Positions 16,850-27,920 of a stretch of DNA of 50,009 nt are shown here, piece after piece. Each line of letters opens with the position of its first letter. Within the stretch, counting starts at the first letter, position 1. Where the stretch lies: assembly GCA_902621675.1 (NCBI GenBank), contig CACNMX010000008.1, positions 1 through 50,009 on the forward strand. The letters are read 5' to 3'. This stretch comes from an uncultured Prochlorococcus sp. Lineage in GTDB: Bacteria; Cyanobacteriota; Cyanobacteriia; PCC-6307; Cyanobiaceae. A program made the translations under genes and the position numbers. The notes under the pieces were generated by a model. It had not been told where the DNA came from, did no database searches, and worked only from the letters and a program-made list of their open reading frames with translations.

Positions 16850-18925
16850 TTGGCACGCGACTTTCCCCTAGAACGAGTAAGGAACATAGGTATAGCCGCT
16901 CATATTGACGCAGGGAAGACTACAACTACTGAAAGAATTTTGTTTTATTCAGGTGTTGTTCACAAGATAGGAGAAGTACATGATGGTGCTGCAGTAACAG
17001 ATTGGATGGCTCAAGAAAGAGAGAGAGGAATAACTATTACTGCGGCTGCAATATCTACTAGTTGGCAAGATCATAGAATTAATATTATCGATACTCCTGG
17101 ACACGTTGACTTTACTATTGAAGTGGAAAGATCAATGCGAGTTTTGGACGGAGTAATAGCTGTTTTTTGCGCAGTTGGTGGAGTTCAGCCTCAATCTGAA
17201 ACAGTTTGGCGTCAAGCAGATAGATATTCTGTCCCAAGAATGGTTTTCGTTAATAAAATGGACAGAACTGGTGCAGATTTTCTAAAAGTCAATAAGCAAA
17301 TTAAAGATCGACTAAAGGCAAATGCACTCCCAATTCAACTACCTATTGGAGCTGAAGGTGATCTTACAGGCATTATTGATTTAGTCGCAAACAAAGCATA
17401 TCTTTATAAAAATGACTTAGGCACGGATATTGAAGAAGCACCAGTTCCATCTGAAATGGAGGAGGAAACTGCTGAATGGAGATATAAGTTGATGGAGAGT
17501 GTCGCAGAAAATGATGAAGAGTTAATAGAAATCTTCCTTGAAACAGGAGAACTATCTGAGGAACAACTAAAAAAAGGAATTAGGGAAGGGGTTTTAAAAC
17601 ATGGATTGGTTCCTGTATTATGCGGTTCAGCTTTCAAGAATAAAGGAGTCCAACTTGTTTTAGATGCTGTTGTTGACTACTTACCAGCCCCAGTTGATGT
17701 GAAACCTATACAAGGAGTTTTACCAAGTGGCAAGGAAGATGTAAGACCTTCTGATGATAATGCTCCTTTTAGTGCCCTAGCATTTAAAGTTATGTCAGAT
17801 CCCTACGGAAAATTAACTTTTGTAAGGATGTATTCAGGTGTACTTTCAAAGGGAAGTTATGTAATGAATTCTACTAAAGATGCCAAAGAGAGAATTTCTA
17901 GATTAGTAATCTTAAAGGCTGACGAAAGAGAGGAAGTTGATGAATTGAGGGCAGGAGATTTAGGAGCAGTATTAGGTCTTAAGAACACAACAACTGGTGA
18001 TACGTTATGTAATACAGATGATCCTATAGTCTTAGAGACATTATTTATCCCCGAACCAGTTATCTCAGTGGCGGTTGAGCCAAAAACTAAAGGAGATATG
18101 GAAAAATTATCCAAAGCTTTAACCGCTTTATCTGAAGAGGACCCTACCTTTAGGGTAAGTACAGATCCTGAGACAAATCAAACTGTAATTGCTGGTATGG
18201 GTGAGTTACACCTAGAAATCCTCGTTGACAGAATGTTAAGGGAATTTAAAGTTGAAGCTAATATTGGAGCTCCTCAAGTTTCATACAGAGAGACTATTAG
18301 GTCTAGTTCTAAAGGTGAAGGTAAATATGCAAGGCAAACTGGAGGAAAAGGCCAATATGGTCATGTAATAATTGAAATGGAACCTGCTGAAGTTGGTAAA
18401 GGTTTTGAATTCGTAAACAAAATTGTTGGTGGAGCTGTACCGAAAGAGTACATTGGTCCTGCATCTAATGGCATGAAAGAAACATGTGAATCTGGTGTTC
18501 TTGCAGGTTATCCACTCATTGATGTAAAAGTAACACTAGTCGATGGTTCATTCCACGATGTAGACTCATCTGAAATGGCCTTCAAAATTGCAGGTTCTAT
18601 GGCTTTTAAAGATGGGGTTAAAAAATGCAACCCAGTTCTTTTAGAGCCTATGATGAAAGTTGAGGTCGAAAGTCCTGACGACTTTCTTGGATCTGTAATT
18701 GGTGATCTCTCTTCTAGACGAGGTCAAGTAGAAGGACAATCTGTTGATGATGGATTGTCTAAGGTACAGGCCAAAGTGCCCTTAGCCGAAATGTTCGGTT
18801 ATGCCACTCAACTCCGATCAATGACTCAAGGTCGGGGTATATTTTCAATGGAGTTCGCAAATTATGAGGAAGTACCTCGTAATGTTGCTGAAGCTATCAT
18901 TTCCAAGAATCAGGGCAACTCCTGA
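16850..18925 (+). CDS. fusA: Elongation factor G
   Basis: GTPase that drives ribosomal translocation and, with recycling factor, splits post-termination ribosomes. The G domain has P-loop [15 protein letters not shown], switch [10 protein letters not shown] and the base-specifying NKMDRTGAD. Domains II-V follow to residue 691, the normal length. The start is TTG (reading [12 protein letters not shown]), supported by GGAG at 16838-16841, spaced 8 bases. It is 97 bases after rpsG in the str operon. Confidence 0.99.
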   Translation: MARDFPLERVRNIGIAAHIDAGKTTTTERILFYSGVVHKIGEVHDGAAVTDWMAQERERGITITAAAISTSWQDHRINIIDTPGHVDFTIEVERSMRVLDGVIAVFCAVGGVQPQSETVWRQADRYSVPRMVFVNKMDRTGADFLKVNKQIKDRLKANALPIQLPIGAEGDLTGIIDLVANKAYLYKNDLGTDIEEAPVPSEMEEETAEWRYKLMESVAENDEELIEIFLETGELSEEQLKKGIREGVLKHGLVPVLCGSAFKNKGVQLVLDAVVDYLPAPVDVKPIQGVLPSGKEDVRPSDDNAPFSALAFKVMSDPYGKLTFVRMYSGVLSKGSYVMNSTKDAKERISRLVILKADEREEVDELRAGDLGAVLGLKNTTTGDTLCNTDDPIVLETLFIPEPVISVAVEPKTKGDMEKLSKALTALSEEDPTFRVSTDPETNQTVIAGMGELHLEILVDRMLREFKVEANIGAPQVSYRETIRSSSKGEGKYARQTGGKGQYGHVIIEMEPAEVGKGFEFVNKIVGGAVPKEYIGPASNGMKETCESGVLAGYPLIDVKVTLVDGSFHDVDSSEMAFKIAGSMAFKDGVKKCNPVLLEPMMKVEVESPDDFLGSVIGDLSSRRGQVEGQSVDDGLSKVQAKVPLAEMFGYATQLRSMTQGRGIFSMEFANYEEVPRNVAEAIISKNQGNS

Positions 18926-18970
18926 TCTCTAAACCAAAAAACTATTAAACCCTCGATTCTTTAATTCAAA

Positions 18971-20170
18971 ATGGCTCGCGAGAAGTTCGAAAGGAACAAA
19001 CCACATGTCAACATAGGTACTATTGGCCATGTTGATCATGGAAAAACAACACTTACTGCTGCTATTACAAACGTATTAGCTAAAAAAGGTCAAGCTCAAG
19101 CTCAAGACTACGGAGACATTGATGGTGCTCCTGAAGAAAGAGAGCGTGGTATTACTATTAATACAGCTCATGTCGAATACGAAACTGAAGGTAGACATTA
19201 TGCTCACGTCGATTGCCCTGGACATGCTGATTATGTAAAAAACATGATTACAGGTGCTGCCCAAATGGATGGAGCTATCCTAGTTTGTGCAGCCACAGAT
19301 GGCCCAATGGCACAAACTAAAGAGCATATTCTTCTAGCGAAACAAGTTGGGGTACCAGCTCTTGTAGTAGCTCTAAATAAGTGCGATATGGTCGATGATG
19401 AAGAAATTATTGAACTTGTCGAAATGGAAATTAGAGAACTTTTAGATAGTTATGACTTCCCTGGTGATGACATTCCTATAGTTCAAGTTTCAGGTTTAAA
19501 AGCTCTCGAAGGTGATTCTACTTGGGAATCAAAGATTGAAGAATTAATGAAAGCAGTTGATGCTAGCATTCCTGAACCAGAAAGAGAAGTTGATAAACCA
19601 TTCTTGATGGCGGTTGAAGATGTTTTCTCGATCACTGGTAGAGGAACTGTTGCTACTGGAAGAATTGAGAGAGGTAAAGTTAAGGTTGGAGAAGAAGTAG
19701 AAATAGTTGGAATAAGAGACACAAGAGTAACAACTGTTACTGGAGTTGAAATGTTCCGAAAACTTCTTGATGAAGGTATGGCTGGAGATAATGTCGGATT
19801 ACTTTTACGTGGCGTTCAAAAAGAAGATATTGAGAGAGGAATGGTACTTGTTAAGAAAGGATCTATTACCCCTCATACTCAGTTTGAAGGAGAAGTTTAT
19901 GTTCTCAAAAAAGAAGAAGGCGGCAGGCATACCCCTTTCTTCGCTGGATACAGACCTCAGTTCTATATCAGAACAACTGATGTGACAGGTCAAATAACCG
20001 CATTTACCTCTGATGATGGCTCTAATGTTGAAATGGTTATGCCAGGAGACAGAATTAAGATGACTGGAGAATTAATTTGTCCAGTAGCCATTGAACAAGG
20101 TATGCGATTCGCGATACGTGAAGGTGGAAGGACTATCGGTGCTGGAGTTGTTTCTAAAATACTTAAATAA
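18971..20170 (+). CDS. tufA: Elongation factor Tu
   Basis: GTPase that delivers aminoacyl-tRNA to the ribosome. The 399 residues hold [13 protein letters not shown] (P-loop), [12 protein letters not shown] (switch II) and [10 protein letters not shown] (guanine specificity), then beta-barrel domains 2 and 3 ending in [17 protein letters not shown]. It lies 45 bases after fusA and is surely co-transcribed. This is the only tuf copy in the window. Confidence 0.99.
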   Translation: MAREKFERNKPHVNIGTIGHVDHGKTTLTAAITNVLAKKGQAQAQDYGDIDGAPEERERGITINTAHVEYETEGRHYAHVDCPGHADYVKNMITGAAQMDGAILVCAATDGPMAQTKEHILLAKQVGVPALVVALNKCDMVDDEEIIELVEMEIRELLDSYDFPGDDIPIVQVSGLKALEGDSTWESKIEELMKAVDASIPEPEREVDKPFLMAVEDVFSITGRGTVATGRIERGKVKVGEEVEIVGIRDTRVTTVTGVEMFRKLLDEGMAGDNVGLLLRGVQKEDIERGMVLVKKGSITPHTQFEGEVYVLKKEEGGRHTPFFAGYRPQFYIRTTDVTGQITAFTSDDGSNVEMVMPGDRIKMTGELICPVAIEQGMRFAIREGGRTIGAGVVSKILK

Positions 20171-20204
20171 TATATTTGAATTTTAAAAATTTAACCTCCA
20201 ATCA

Positions 20205-20257
20205 TCTAGTATATGTATATAGATAGGGGTCATTTTAATCAATGGCCCTCTACTAGA
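20205..20257 (+). promoter_or_regulatory. Predicted two-helix RNA structure between tufA and rpsJ
   Basis: An outer helix, TCTAGTA (20205-20211) with TACTAGA (20251-20257), encloses an inner hairpin of GGGGTCATT (20226-20234) and AATGGCCCT (20241-20249) with a 6-base loop. The inner stem needs two G-T wobbles. It is notably GC-rich for this region and ends 13 bases before the rpsJ ATG. There is no T tract after it, so it is not a simple terminator. A translational control element or processing site for S10 fits best. Confidence 0.5.
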
Positions 20258-20270
20258 AGTTATTAAAACT

Positions 20271-20591
20271 ATGACTGCCTCAATTGCACAACAAAAAATA
20301 AGAATAAGATTGAAAGCATTTGATAGAAGAATGCTAGATTTATCTTGCGACAAAATAATCCAAACTGCAGATACGACTTCTGCCTCAGCAATAGGTCCAA
20401 TACCTTTACCTACAAAAAGGAAAATTTATTGTGTCCTAAGATCTCCGCATGTTGATAAAGATTCAAGAGAGCACTTTGAAACAAGAACACACCGAAGAAT
20501 AATAGATATCTATAGTCCTTCTGCAAAAACTATTGATGCTTTAATGAAACTAGATCTTCCTAGTGGTGTAGATATAGAAGTTAAACTTTAA
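20271..20591 (+). CDS. rpsJ: 30S ribosomal protein S10
   Basis: Component of the 30S head; in many bacteria it also serves as NusE in antitermination with NusB. The 106 residues include [15 protein letters not shown] and the conserved loop [36 protein letters not shown]. It follows tufA as the last gene of the str cluster, the normal cyanobacterial arrangement, separated by 100 bases holding the hairpin at 20205-20257. Confidence 0.99.
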   Translation: MTASIAQQKIRIRLKAFDRRMLDLSCDKIIQTADTTSASAIGPIPLPTKRKIYCVLRSPHVDKDSREHFETRTHRRIIDIYSPSAKTIDALMKLDLPSGVDIEVKL

Positions 20592-20647
20592 TAAATCCCG
20601 AAAGAGCCCTATATTGATTAATATAAATATAATAATATGAGGTTTAA

Positions 20648-21304
20648 ATGGGAGAACTCTCAGTAAGGGAATTACCTTTATTTCCTTTGCCAGAGGTAGT
20701 CCTTTTTCCTCAAGAAGTACTACCTTTACATATTTTTGAGTCGAGATATAGGATAATGCTTCAATCTGTTCTTGAGAGTGATTCTATGTTTGGTGTTATT
20801 AAGTGGAATCCAACTACTAAAAGCATGGCTAACGTTGGATGTTGCGCCCAAATTATAAAACATCAAACTGCAGAGGATGGAAGAAGTAATATCATCACTC
20901 TCGGTCAACAAAGGTTTCAAGTCTTAGAAATTATGCGCTCTACGCCATTTTGTTCCGCGATGGTTAGTTGGATTAATGATGATAATATTGATGACTTTCA
21001 AAAATTAGATTCTTTAAAAGATTCAGTAAAACAAGCACTTAGTGATGTTATTACTTTAACAAGTAAATTAACTAATACAAAAAAAAATCTACCTGACAAA
21101 TTACCTGACAACCCAATGGATTTATCATTTTGGATAGGAGCTCATTTGGGCGGTCCTGTTGCGGAGGAACAGCAAAGACTACTAGAGGAAAGGAATACTT
21201 TTACCCGTTTACAGAGAGAATATGAAATGCTTGATCATACAAGAAAACAACTTGCAGCCAGAACTGCATTGAAAGAAAGTTTTCCTGATATAAAAGAAAA
21301 TTAA
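20648..21304 (+). CDS. Stand-alone LON substrate-binding-domain protein
   Basis: A 218-residue protein with only the N-terminal domain of Lon protease and no ATPase or peptidase part. It opens with ELPLFPLPEVVLFPQEVLPLHIFESRYRIML, the hallmark of the domain, and ends in a helical tail (QREYEMLDHTRKQLAART). Related single-domain proteins are common in cyanobacteria and plastids; their role is not well defined, with substrate recognition as a guess. TGAGG at 20638-20642 supports the ATG. Its TAA touches the ATG of the methyltransferase, so the two are translationally coupled. Confidence 0.88.
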   Translation: MGELSVRELPLFPLPEVVLFPQEVLPLHIFESRYRIMLQSVLESDSMFGVIKWNPTTKSMANVGCCAQIIKHQTAEDGRSNIITLGQQRFQVLEIMRSTPFCSAMVSWINDDNIDDFQKLDSLKDSVKQALSDVITLTSKLTNTKKNLPDKLPDNPMDLSFWIGAHLGGPVAEEQQRLLEERNTFTRLQREYEMLDHTRKQLAARTALKESFPDIKEN

Positions 21305-22240
21305 ATGATTGAATTATTATTCCCCTTTTTTTTACTAGTTTTATTATTTCTAGTCATATTTATAATCTGGAGAATTAATGCTAGAAAATATGTTTCTTCT
21401 AGTACTGTGGCCTCTGCATATGATGCATGGACTCAGGATAAATTACTTGAGAGATTGTGGGGAGAACATATACATTTAGGCTTTTATCCCTCAGGAAAAA
21501 AAAATATTGATTTTAGAAAGGCTAAAGTTCAGTTTGTTCATGAATTAGTGAAATGGAGTGGTTTAGATAAATTGCCAAAAGGATCCAGAATACTCGATGT
21601 AGGTTGTGGTATAGGAGGAAGTTCTAGGATTCTTGCAGAATATTATGGATTTAATGTAACCGGTATTACAATTAGCCCTGCTCAAGTTAAAAGAGCAAGA
21701 GAACTTACTCATCATGGGCTAAATTGCAACTTCCAAGTTATGGATGCTTTGGATTTAAAATTTGAAGATGGATCATTTGATGCGATCTGGAGTGTTGAGG
21801 CTGGTGCACACATGAATGATAAAACTAGGTTTGCAGATGAAATGCTTAGAACTTTAAGACCTGGAGGATATATGGCATTGGCTGATTGGAACTCAAGAGA
21901 CCTCCATGCATACCCCCCATCATTTTTTGAGAAGTTAGTTCTTAAACAATTACTTGAACAATGGGTACATCCTAATTTTATTAGCATTAACGATTTCGGT
22001 AACATTCTAAGAACTAACAAAAATAGTTCAGGAAGAGTAATCTCTGAAAATTGGAATTCCTATACAAATCCTTCATGGAATGACTCCATTATTGAAGGCA
22101 TTCGAAGACCCTTCGCAATTTTGTCACTCGGCCCATTTGCGATAGTGAAGTCTATTAGAGAGATTCCAACAATACTTCTCATGAATTGGGCATTTAGTAA
22201 AGGTTTAATGGAGTTTGGTGTATATAGATGTAGAGGATAA
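21305..22240 (+). CDS. MPBQ/MSBQ methyltransferase (Sll0418/VTE3-type)
   Basis: SAM-dependent enzyme that methylates 2-methyl-6-phytyl- or -solanesyl-benzoquinol, the late step toward tocopherol and plastoquinone. A membrane anchor fills residues 5-23. The SAM-binding motif ILDVGCGIGGSSRIL lies at 96-110, followed by GFNVTGITISPAQVKRA and WSVEAGAHMNDK. The C-terminal KSIREIPTILLMNWAF matches, from memory, the Synechocystis Sll0418 type rather than the gamma-tocopherol methyltransferase type. It is co-translated with the LON-domain gene (abutting stop and start) and ends 1 base from the convergent pheA. Confidence 0.88.
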   Translation: MIELLFPFFLLVLLFLVIFIIWRINARKYVSSSTVASAYDAWTQDKLLERLWGEHIHLGFYPSGKKNIDFRKAKVQFVHELVKWSGLDKLPKGSRILDVGCGIGGSSRILAEYYGFNVTGITISPAQVKRARELTHHGLNCNFQVMDALDLKFEDGSFDAIWSVEAGAHMNDKTRFADEMLRTLRPGGYMALADWNSRDLHAYPPSFFEKLVLKQLLEQWVHPNFISINDFGNILRTNKNSSGRVISENWNSYTNPSWNDSIIEGIRRPFAILSLGPFAIVKSIREIPTILLMNWAFSKGLMEFGVYRCRG

Positions 22241-22241
22241 A

Positions 22242-23087
22242 TTAATCTAGTTCAATATTTTCAGAAAAATAATTTCCAAAATCTACAAAATTTTTGCAAA
22301 GAGGCTTTAGTTCATTTTTTAATTCAAGAAAATTTTGAATGTCATTTTGATTATTTATTTCTAAATCAATATAAATTATATATTCGCCTAATTCTCTTTT
22401 TGAAGGTCTGGATTCAATTTTACTCATATTGAATCCAAAATCTGCAATATTATTTAAAGCTTTAAGCAAAGCCCCAGGTTTATTTGATATTAAGGAGAAG
22501 GCAAAACTGGCAATATTAGCTAAATTTGAATTTGATTTCTTGCTCAATAAGACAAATCTGGTGCAATTACCTGGAACATCGTTAATAGGAAAGGCTAATT
22601 CTTTAAGTCCTTCGATTTGAATTAATGATTTTGAACCGATAGCAGCTCTGAATTTACTCCCCTTAACCATATTGACAGCTTCAGATGTTGAATTTGTTGG
22701 GAGAGGAATTGCATTTGGAAGATTTTCAGATAACCATTCTGAACATTGAGCTAATGCTTGAGGATGAGATAATACTTCTGAAATATTTGAAAGTTCTCCA
22801 TCACTAATTAATGCATGTTTTATAGGCAAAACAATTGCTTTATTTATAAAAATTTCAGGAAACTTCCAAAGGGCATCAAGAGTTGTTGTAACTCCACCTT
22901 CTACGGAATTTTCTATAGGGACTACAGCAGCATCACAATTGTTATATGCTATTGATTTAATGACCGAATGTAACCCATTACATGGTACAAATATAGGTGT
23001 CTGAAAATTGGCAAGCTTTGATAATATATGAGCTGCTTTTTCTGCGTATGTTCCTTTAGGACCTAAATATGCAACTTGTTTGCTCAT
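22242..23087 (-). CDS. pheA: Prephenate dehydratase
   Basis: Makes phenylpyruvate from prephenate in phenylalanine synthesis. It is a stand-alone dehydratase without a fused chorismate mutase, 281 residues. The catalytic domain opens VAYLGPKGTYAEKAA and carries the TRF motif (Thr176-Phe178, in GNCTRFVLL). A C-terminal ACT domain (about 192-275) has the phenylalanine-binding signatures GALL (205-208) and ESRP (225-228), so feedback inhibition by phenylalanine is expected. Its promoter must lie in the 52 bases shared with the divergent DUF1997 gene. Confidence 0.97.
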   Translation of the reverse strand: MSKQVAYLGPKGTYAEKAAHILSKLANFQTPIFVPCNGLHSVIKSIAYNNCDAAVVPIENSVEGGVTTTLDALWKFPEIFINKAIVLPIKHALISDGELSNISEVLSHPQALAQCSEWLSENLPNAIPLPTNSTSEAVNMVKGSKFRAAIGSKSLIQIEGLKELAFPINDVPGNCTRFVLLSKKSNSNLANIASFAFSLISNKPGALLKALNNIADFGFNMSKIESRPSKRELGEYIIYIDLEINNQNDIQNFLELKNELKPLCKNFVDFGNYFSENIELD

Positions 23088-23139
23088 GATTAATCGTAAA
23101 AAAAAAAGAGATCAAATAAGCATTGGAGGAATATAGAAA

Positions 23140-23658
23140 ATGCTGTTGTCTTTTGATGCTAAACAGAAATTAAAGCTTTCTATAACACGAAAAAAAGAAT
23201 ATCTTTCTAAATATCTATTGGAGGAAGAAAGAGTTGTTGGAGCAATGCTTGACTCCAAAAAATTAGTACCAGAAGGAGCGGGTAAATATAAGTATACAGT
23301 AACAAGTTTAAAGGTTTTTCAATTAGATATTAACCCTGTTGTCTTAATTTCGGTAGAGAATAAAGATGGAATTTTAAAAATGAGTGCCCTTGAAAGTACA
23401 TTGGATGGGTTGGGGATGATAGATGATTTTAATCTTATTTTGAAAGCGAATTTGGAAGCAACTGATATTGGGTTAGAAGGTGAGGCACTTCTTGGGGTAA
23501 CTGTAAGCCAACCCCCTCTACTAAAACTTGTACCAAAGAAAATTTTAGAATCTACTGGTCATTCGGTATTAAATGGAATTTTGTTGGGTATTAAGTCAAG
23601 GGTTCAACAGCAACTAGTAAAAGATTTTTTAGATTGGTGTGAATTAAATAAGATTTGA
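23140..23658 (+). CDS. DUF1997 family protein
   Basis: A 172-residue protein of the DUF1997 family found in cyanobacteria and plants, with no established activity. Visible traits: an N-terminal basic stretch, alternating beta-strand segments such as [20 protein letters not shown], and a C-terminal amphipathic helix ([17 protein letters not shown]). The ATG is backed by a strong GGAGGA at 23125-23130. Its last 15 bases overlap the end of the convergent rnhB gene. A lipid- or pigment-binding role would be a guess from fold style only. Confidence 0.75.
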   Translation: MLLSFDAKQKLKLSITRKKEYLSKYLLEEERVVGAMLDSKKLVPEGAGKYKYTVTSLKVFQLDINPVVLISVENKDGILKMSALESTLDGLGMIDDFNLILKANLEATDIGLEGEALLGVTVSQPPLLKLVPKKILESTGHSVLNGILLGIKSRVQQQLVKDFLDWCELNKI

Positions 23659-24261
23659 TTTTTTTAAAAAACTTTTCCTATGAAGTTTAGTAACTCCAAA
23701 TTTTTTAATTAATTCAAAATGATCTTTGGTACCATAACCTTTATTTTTAAATATCAAATATCCTGAGTATTTTTTTTCTAGTCTCTCCATTAGATTGTCG
23801 CGAGAAACTTTGGCAACTATGCTTGCTGAAGCTATTGAGATAAACTTTGAGTCTCCAGAAACTATGTTTTTCTGAATTCCGTTCCATGGCCTTAATAATA
23901 AGGGGCCATCTATTACTAATTCAGATGGCTTTTCTTTTAATTTTTTTAAAGCTCTAATCATTGAAAGTTCTGTTGCAACTCTGATACCTAACTTATCTAT
24001 TTCTCTAACCGAAGATTGCCCAATTCCATAATCAGAAGAGAGTAATAAAATTTTTGGTAAAAGTAATTCTCTTTTTTTTGGATTTAGTTTTTTACTATCT
24101 GTTACTCCAAATTTTTTTAAGATTAATTTATTTTTCCTATTTAATACTACAACTGCCGAAAACACCGGACCAAAAATGGCCCCCTTTCCAACTTCATCTA
24201 TTCCAACTTCGGATACTCTATTCAATGGGTGCTGAAGATCTTCTTCTTTTTTTTCTTGCAT
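23644..24261 (-). CDS. rnhB: Ribonuclease HII
   Basis: Cleaves RNA in RNA-DNA hybrids and starts removal of single ribonucleotides misplaced in DNA. The 205 residues contain the catalytic [15 protein letters not shown] (Asp22, Glu23), VIDGP and [14 protein letters not shown]. The ATG start overlaps the last 44 bases of rne on the same strand, an unusually long overlap that implies translational coupling. A TTG 12 codons in (LNRVSEVG) would shorten the overlap to about 8 bases. The 3' end overlaps the convergent DUF1997 gene by 15 bases. Confidence 0.96.
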   Translation of the reverse strand: MQEKKEEDLQHPLNRVSEVGIDEVGKGAIFGPVFSAVVVLNRKNKLILKKFGVTDSKKLNPKKRELLLPKILLLSSDYGIGQSSVREIDKLGIRVATELSMIRALKKLKEKPSELVIDGPLLLRPWNGIQKNIVSGDSKFISIASASIVAKVSRDNLMERLEKKYSGYLIFKNKGYGTKDHFELIKKFGVTKLHRKSFLKKSNLI

Positions 24262-26050
24262 TATTTAGCTCATCTGCAAGTTCAATTTCATCCTTTTTAT
24301 CTGTAAATACAACTTCATTAATTTCATTAGTTTTATTTGAAGATTTATCTTTAGAGTTTACATTTGTTTCAGTTTTATTTTGAATCTTTTCTTCTGTCGT
24401 TTTTGAGATTTTTTTAATTTGTTTTGATTTTGCTTTTTTATTATCTAAGGTTTTTTCCGTTTCTTCATTAATCTCTTTTAAACGCACAAAATTATTGCTA
24501 GTTAGATATTCCTTACCTAACTTTATAAGTGGATTAATTCCTAATTGACTGAAAACAATTTTTTCTTCATTACTAAGATCAACTGTTATTATATTTTTTT
24601 CTTTTGAATTTGATTGGTTTAAATTATCATTATCATTATCATTATCGTTTTCTTTTGTATTCGAAGAATTCTCTTTACTTAGGTCTTTAGAATTAAGTAA
24701 TTCCTTATCAATTATTTTTTCTTGCTCATCAGTTGATTGAGAAGTATTTATATCTAAAGATTTTAGATTGTTTGATTGATTAGATTTATTTTCAGCATTT
24801 TTAATTTTTAAGTTTGAAATTTCGTGGTTTAATATATTTTCCACATGTCCTGTACCATTACATAGAGAACATTTTTTACCGAATAATTCATATATATTTT
24901 GACCTTGTCTTTTTCTGGTTAACTCCACCAAGCCCAATTCAGTAAGCTGAGCTATTTGAGGCCTGGCAGAATCATCTTTTATTGCTGAGGTAAAATGTTC
25001 AAGCAACTGAAATTGATCTCTTCTAGATTCCATATCTATAAAATCTACTACTATAACTCCACCGATATTTCTTAATTTCATTTGCCTAGAGATTTCAACT
25101 GCTGCTTCGCAGTTCGTCCACAAAACCGTTTGTCTTGAGTTAGCTGATCTGGTAAATGATCCAGAGTTTACATCTATTACTGTCAAAGCTTCAGTTGGTT
25201 CAATAATTATATAACCCCCCGAAGGAAGATCTACTCTCGGCTGTAGAGCTTTTTGAATTGTTTTCTTAATTTCATACTTCTCGAAAATATGTTGGTTTAA
25301 ACTGTTATCGTGAAATTCAATATCTATATCAGATTCATAATTTGTTAAAAAATCTTTTGCTCTTTTAACTGAAAATTTACTATCGATAATTACGCTTTTA
25401 GTAGATTCTTTAATATGATCTCTTAAGATCTTAAGAGAGAAATCATCATCTCTTTTGACTAAATTTGGCGGATTAGAAGCCTCAGAAACTTTTAGTATAT
25501 TTTCCCATTGTTGAATTAAATATTCTAAATCTTCAATTAGAAGTTCTTCTTTTATCTTTTCAGCCTCTGTTCTAAATAACAAGCCTGTGCTAGGTGGTTT
25601 AATTAAAACCCCAAGAGCTTTTAAACGGCTCCGTTCTGTTTCTGTATTTATTTTTCTTGAGATATTTACTCCTTGGCCATATGGCTGTAATATTATGTAT
25701 TTTCCTGGGATTGAAATACTTCCCGTTAGCCTAGGCCCTTTAGATCCTGTAGGTTCCTTTATTACCTGCACTAAAACTTTTTGTTTTGGTTCTAGTAATT
25801 CCGTTATTCCAAATGCCCCTTTTTTGAGTCTTAGTGGACCCAAATCTGAAACATGGATGAATCCATTTTTTTCACTTTCACCGATATTTATGAAAGCGGC
25901 ATCAATACCAGGGAGAACGTTTTCAACTGTTCCTAAAAAAATATCGCCAATTTGATATTGACCTTGTGCGACGATTAATTCATCAACTCGATCATCTGTG
26001 AGTAGTGCTGCAATTCGAGCCTGCTCAGCGATGATAATTTGCTGAGACAT
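24218..26050 (-). CDS. rne: Ribonuclease E/G
   Basis: Endoribonuclease that starts mRNA decay and matures rRNA and tRNA. The N-terminal half has an S1 domain (about 38-115, [19 protein letters not shown]), the DNase I-like catalytic core with the metal-binding aspartates in [10 protein letters not shown] and VVDFIDM, and the zinc-link CSLCNGTG. The C-terminal half is short, low-complexity and Asn/Lys/Glu-rich, including an Asn-Asp run. It ends [12 protein letters not shown], the arginine-rich tail that in other cyanobacteria binds polynucleotide phosphorylase. Its 282-base AT-rich upstream gap leaves room for the long leader through which rne genes often regulate themselves. Confidence 0.97.
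   Translation of the reverse strand: MSQQIIIAEQARIAALLTDDRVDELIVAQGQYQIGDIFLGTVENVLPGIDAAFINIGESEKNGFIHVSDLGPLRLKKGAFGITELLEPKQKVLVQVIKEPTGSKGPRLTGSISIPGKYIILQPYGQGVNISRKINTETERSRLKALGVLIKPPSTGLLFRTEAEKIKEELLIEDLEYLIQQWENILKVSEASNPPNLVKRDDDFSLKILRDHIKESTKSVIIDSKFSVKRAKDFLTNYESDIDIEFHDNSLNQHIFEKYEIKKTIQKALQPRVDLPSGGYIIIEPTEALTVIDVNSGSFTRSANSRQTVLWTNCEAAVEISRQMKLRNIGGVIVVDFIDMESRRDQFQLLEHFTSAIKDDSARPQIAQLTELGLVELTRKRQGQNIYELFGKKCSLCNGTGHVENILNHEISNLKIKNAENKSNQSNNLKSLDINTSQSTDEQEKIIDKELLNSKDLSKENSSNTKENDNDNDNDNLNQSNSKEKNIITVDLSNEEKIVFSQLGINPLIKLGKEYLTSNNFVRLKEINEETEKTLDNKKAKSKQIKKISKTTEEKIQNKTETNVNSKDKSSNKTNEINEVVFTDKKDEIELADELNNARKKRRRSSAPIE
24623..24646. repeat. Hexamer microsatellite in rne
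   Basis: ATTATC is repeated four times exactly and codes for alternating Asp and Asn in the disordered C-terminal part of RNase E. Gain or loss of a unit keeps the frame, so length may vary between strains. Confidence 0.85.
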
Positions 26051-26332
26051 ATAAATAATTCTGAATGATTTGGATTTTGAAAATCAACTAAAAAGAATTA
26101 GATTTTTATCTTTTAATAGCGATTTTTATAGCCTCTATGATTTACTTTTTTAAATTAATAGTGATTGAATTTTGCTATTTATAGAGCTTTAAACGATTTT
26201 CAAAAAAAATTGAAATTTAATTCACAGCTATGATTATTTTTTGAAAACCATAACTAAAATAATACTAACATTTAATCACCACTTAAGCACGTTGATACAT
26301 TATTCTAGAATTGGTGAAATTTTTTATCTAAA

Positions 26333-27559
26333 GTGGTTCAAGTAAACGAAAATTATTTAAAACTCAAAGCAGGCTATTTATTCCCTGAAATTGCTAAAAG
26401 GGTAAAAATATATTCTCAATCAAACGAGAGTGCTGAAATTATAAAGCTTGGCATAGGAGATGTTACAGAACCATTACCTAGAGCATGCATTGAGGCTATG
26501 GGCAAAGCTTTAGACGATATGGGCACAGCGGACGGTTTTAGAGGTTATGGACCAGAACAAGGTTATGTTTGGCTTAGAGAAAAAATATCTGAGCATGATT
26601 TTATTTCGAGGGGCTGTCAAATTTCACCCGAAGAAATCTTTGTTTCAGATGGCTCAAAATGCGATAGTAGCAATATTTTAGATATTCTTGGCAAGGATAA
26701 TTCAATTGCAGTAACTGATCCTGTTTACCCTGTTTATGTAGATAGTAACGTTATGACAGGTAGGACAGGAGATGCTCTTGAAAATGGGACTTATCAAGGA
26801 TTGACATATCTCGCTATAAACGAGGGGAATAACTTTTTGCCACAATTACCCGAAAAAAAAGTTGATATTTTATATCTTTGTTTTCCTAATAATCCAACAG
26901 GAGCAACAATTAACAAACAAGAATTGAAAAAGTGGGTTGACTACGCTCTTCAAAACAAATCTCTAATACTTTTTGATGCTGCTTATGAAGCATTTATTCA
27001 AGATAATGATATTCCACATTCAATATATGAGATTGAGGGAGCAAAGGATTGTGCCATTGAATTTAGATCTTTTTCAAAGAATGCAGGATTCACTGGAGTT
27101 AGATGTGCTTTTACAGTAATACCTAAAAATCTCAAAGGTTTGAGCTCATCAAATGAAGAAATAGAATTATGGCCTCTTTGGAATAGGCGACAATCTACAA
27201 AGTTCAATGGAGTAAGTTATGTGGTTCAGAGAGGAGCAGAGGCTGTATATTCTCTTGAAGGTAAGAATCAGGTTAGGGGTTTAATAAATTTTTATATGGA
27301 AAATGCAAAAATTATGAAAATTAAACTTCAGAATGCAGGATATAAAGTTTATGGTGGGGACAATGCTCCTTATATCTGGATTAAAGTTCCTGATCAAATG
27401 ACATCTTGGGACTTTTTTGACTTCCTTCTCCAAAAAGTTAGTGTAGTAGGAACACCAGGGAGCGGATTTGGATTGTCAGGAGAGGGCTATTTTCGTTTAT
27501 CAGCATTTAACTCGCGATCAAACGTCATTGATGCGATGGAGAGGATAATTAATATATAA
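26333..27559 (+). CDS. dapL: LL-diaminopimelate aminotransferase
   Basis: PLP enzyme that makes LL-diaminopimelate directly from tetrahydrodipicolinate, the short lysine and peptidoglycan precursor route of cyanobacteria, plants and chlamydiae. The 408 residues open [20 protein letters not shown], the family hallmark, with GYGPEQGY (72-79), [10 protein letters not shown] (184-193) and the PLP lysine Lys249 in [12 protein letters not shown]. The start is GTG. The upstream gap 26051-26332, shared with divergent rne, holds no gene I can support; its longest small frames are about 15 codons. Confidence 0.97.
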   Translation: MVQVNENYLKLKAGYLFPEIAKRVKIYSQSNESAEIIKLGIGDVTEPLPRACIEAMGKALDDMGTADGFRGYGPEQGYVWLREKISEHDFISRGCQISPEEIFVSDGSKCDSSNILDILGKDNSIAVTDPVYPVYVDSNVMTGRTGDALENGTYQGLTYLAINEGNNFLPQLPEKKVDILYLCFPNNPTGATINKQELKKWVDYALQNKSLILFDAAYEAFIQDNDIPHSIYEIEGAKDCAIEFRSFSKNAGFTGVRCAFTVIPKNLKGLSSSNEEIELWPLWNRRQSTKFNGVSYVVQRGAEAVYSLEGKNQVRGLINFYMENAKIMKIKLQNAGYKVYGGDNAPYIWIKVPDQMTSWDFFDFLLQKVSVVGTPGSGFGLSGEGYFRLSAFNSRSNVIDAMERIINI

Positions 27560-27590
27560 TTATTTATATTGTCTAGATTCTAAAATTTTG

Positions 27591-27908
27591 ATGTTATTTA
27601 TAAAGTTAGAACAAAGTGTAAGTAATAATTCAGCAGTTATTGAAAAAAAACCTGCTGAATTAAAAAATAAATCTCCAAAATATAAGGTTTTACTTCATAA
27701 TGACCCAGTTAATTCTATGGAGTATGTCACTATCTCACTAAGAGAAGTGGTGCCGCAATTAAGCGAACAAGATGCTATCGCCATAATGCTAGAAGCACAC
27801 AATACAGGCGTTGGGTTAGTAATTGTTTGTGACTTAGAGCCAGCAGAGTTCTACTCAGAATCATTGAAATCGAAAGGAATTTCTAGTTCAATTGAGAAAG
27901 AGGATTAA
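27591..27908 (+). CDS. clpS: ClpS adaptor of the Clp protease
   Basis: Adaptor that hands N-degron substrates to the ClpC/ClpP protease. The core (about 30-100) has YKVLLHNDPVNSMEYVTISL and IMLEAHNTGVGLVIVCDLEPAEFY, with the substrate-pocket residues in HNDPVN and the conserved His of EAHNTG. The N-terminal 28 residues are variable. The chosen ATG at 27591 gives 105 residues; a TTG directly before it (27588) would add one. It follows dapL by 31 bases and may share its transcript. Confidence 0.95.
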   Translation: MLFIKLEQSVSNNSAVIEKKPAELKNKSPKYKVLLHNDPVNSMEYVTISLREVVPQLSEQDAIAIMLEAHNTGVGLVIVCDLEPAEFYSESLKSKGISSSIEKED

Positions 27909-27920
27909 AAACAATTTAAT

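Noticed and set aside
24054..24383. Plus-strand frame across the rnhB/rne junction
   Set aside because: Antisense to two clear genes; its hydrophobic look comes from Lys/Glu codons on the opposite strand.
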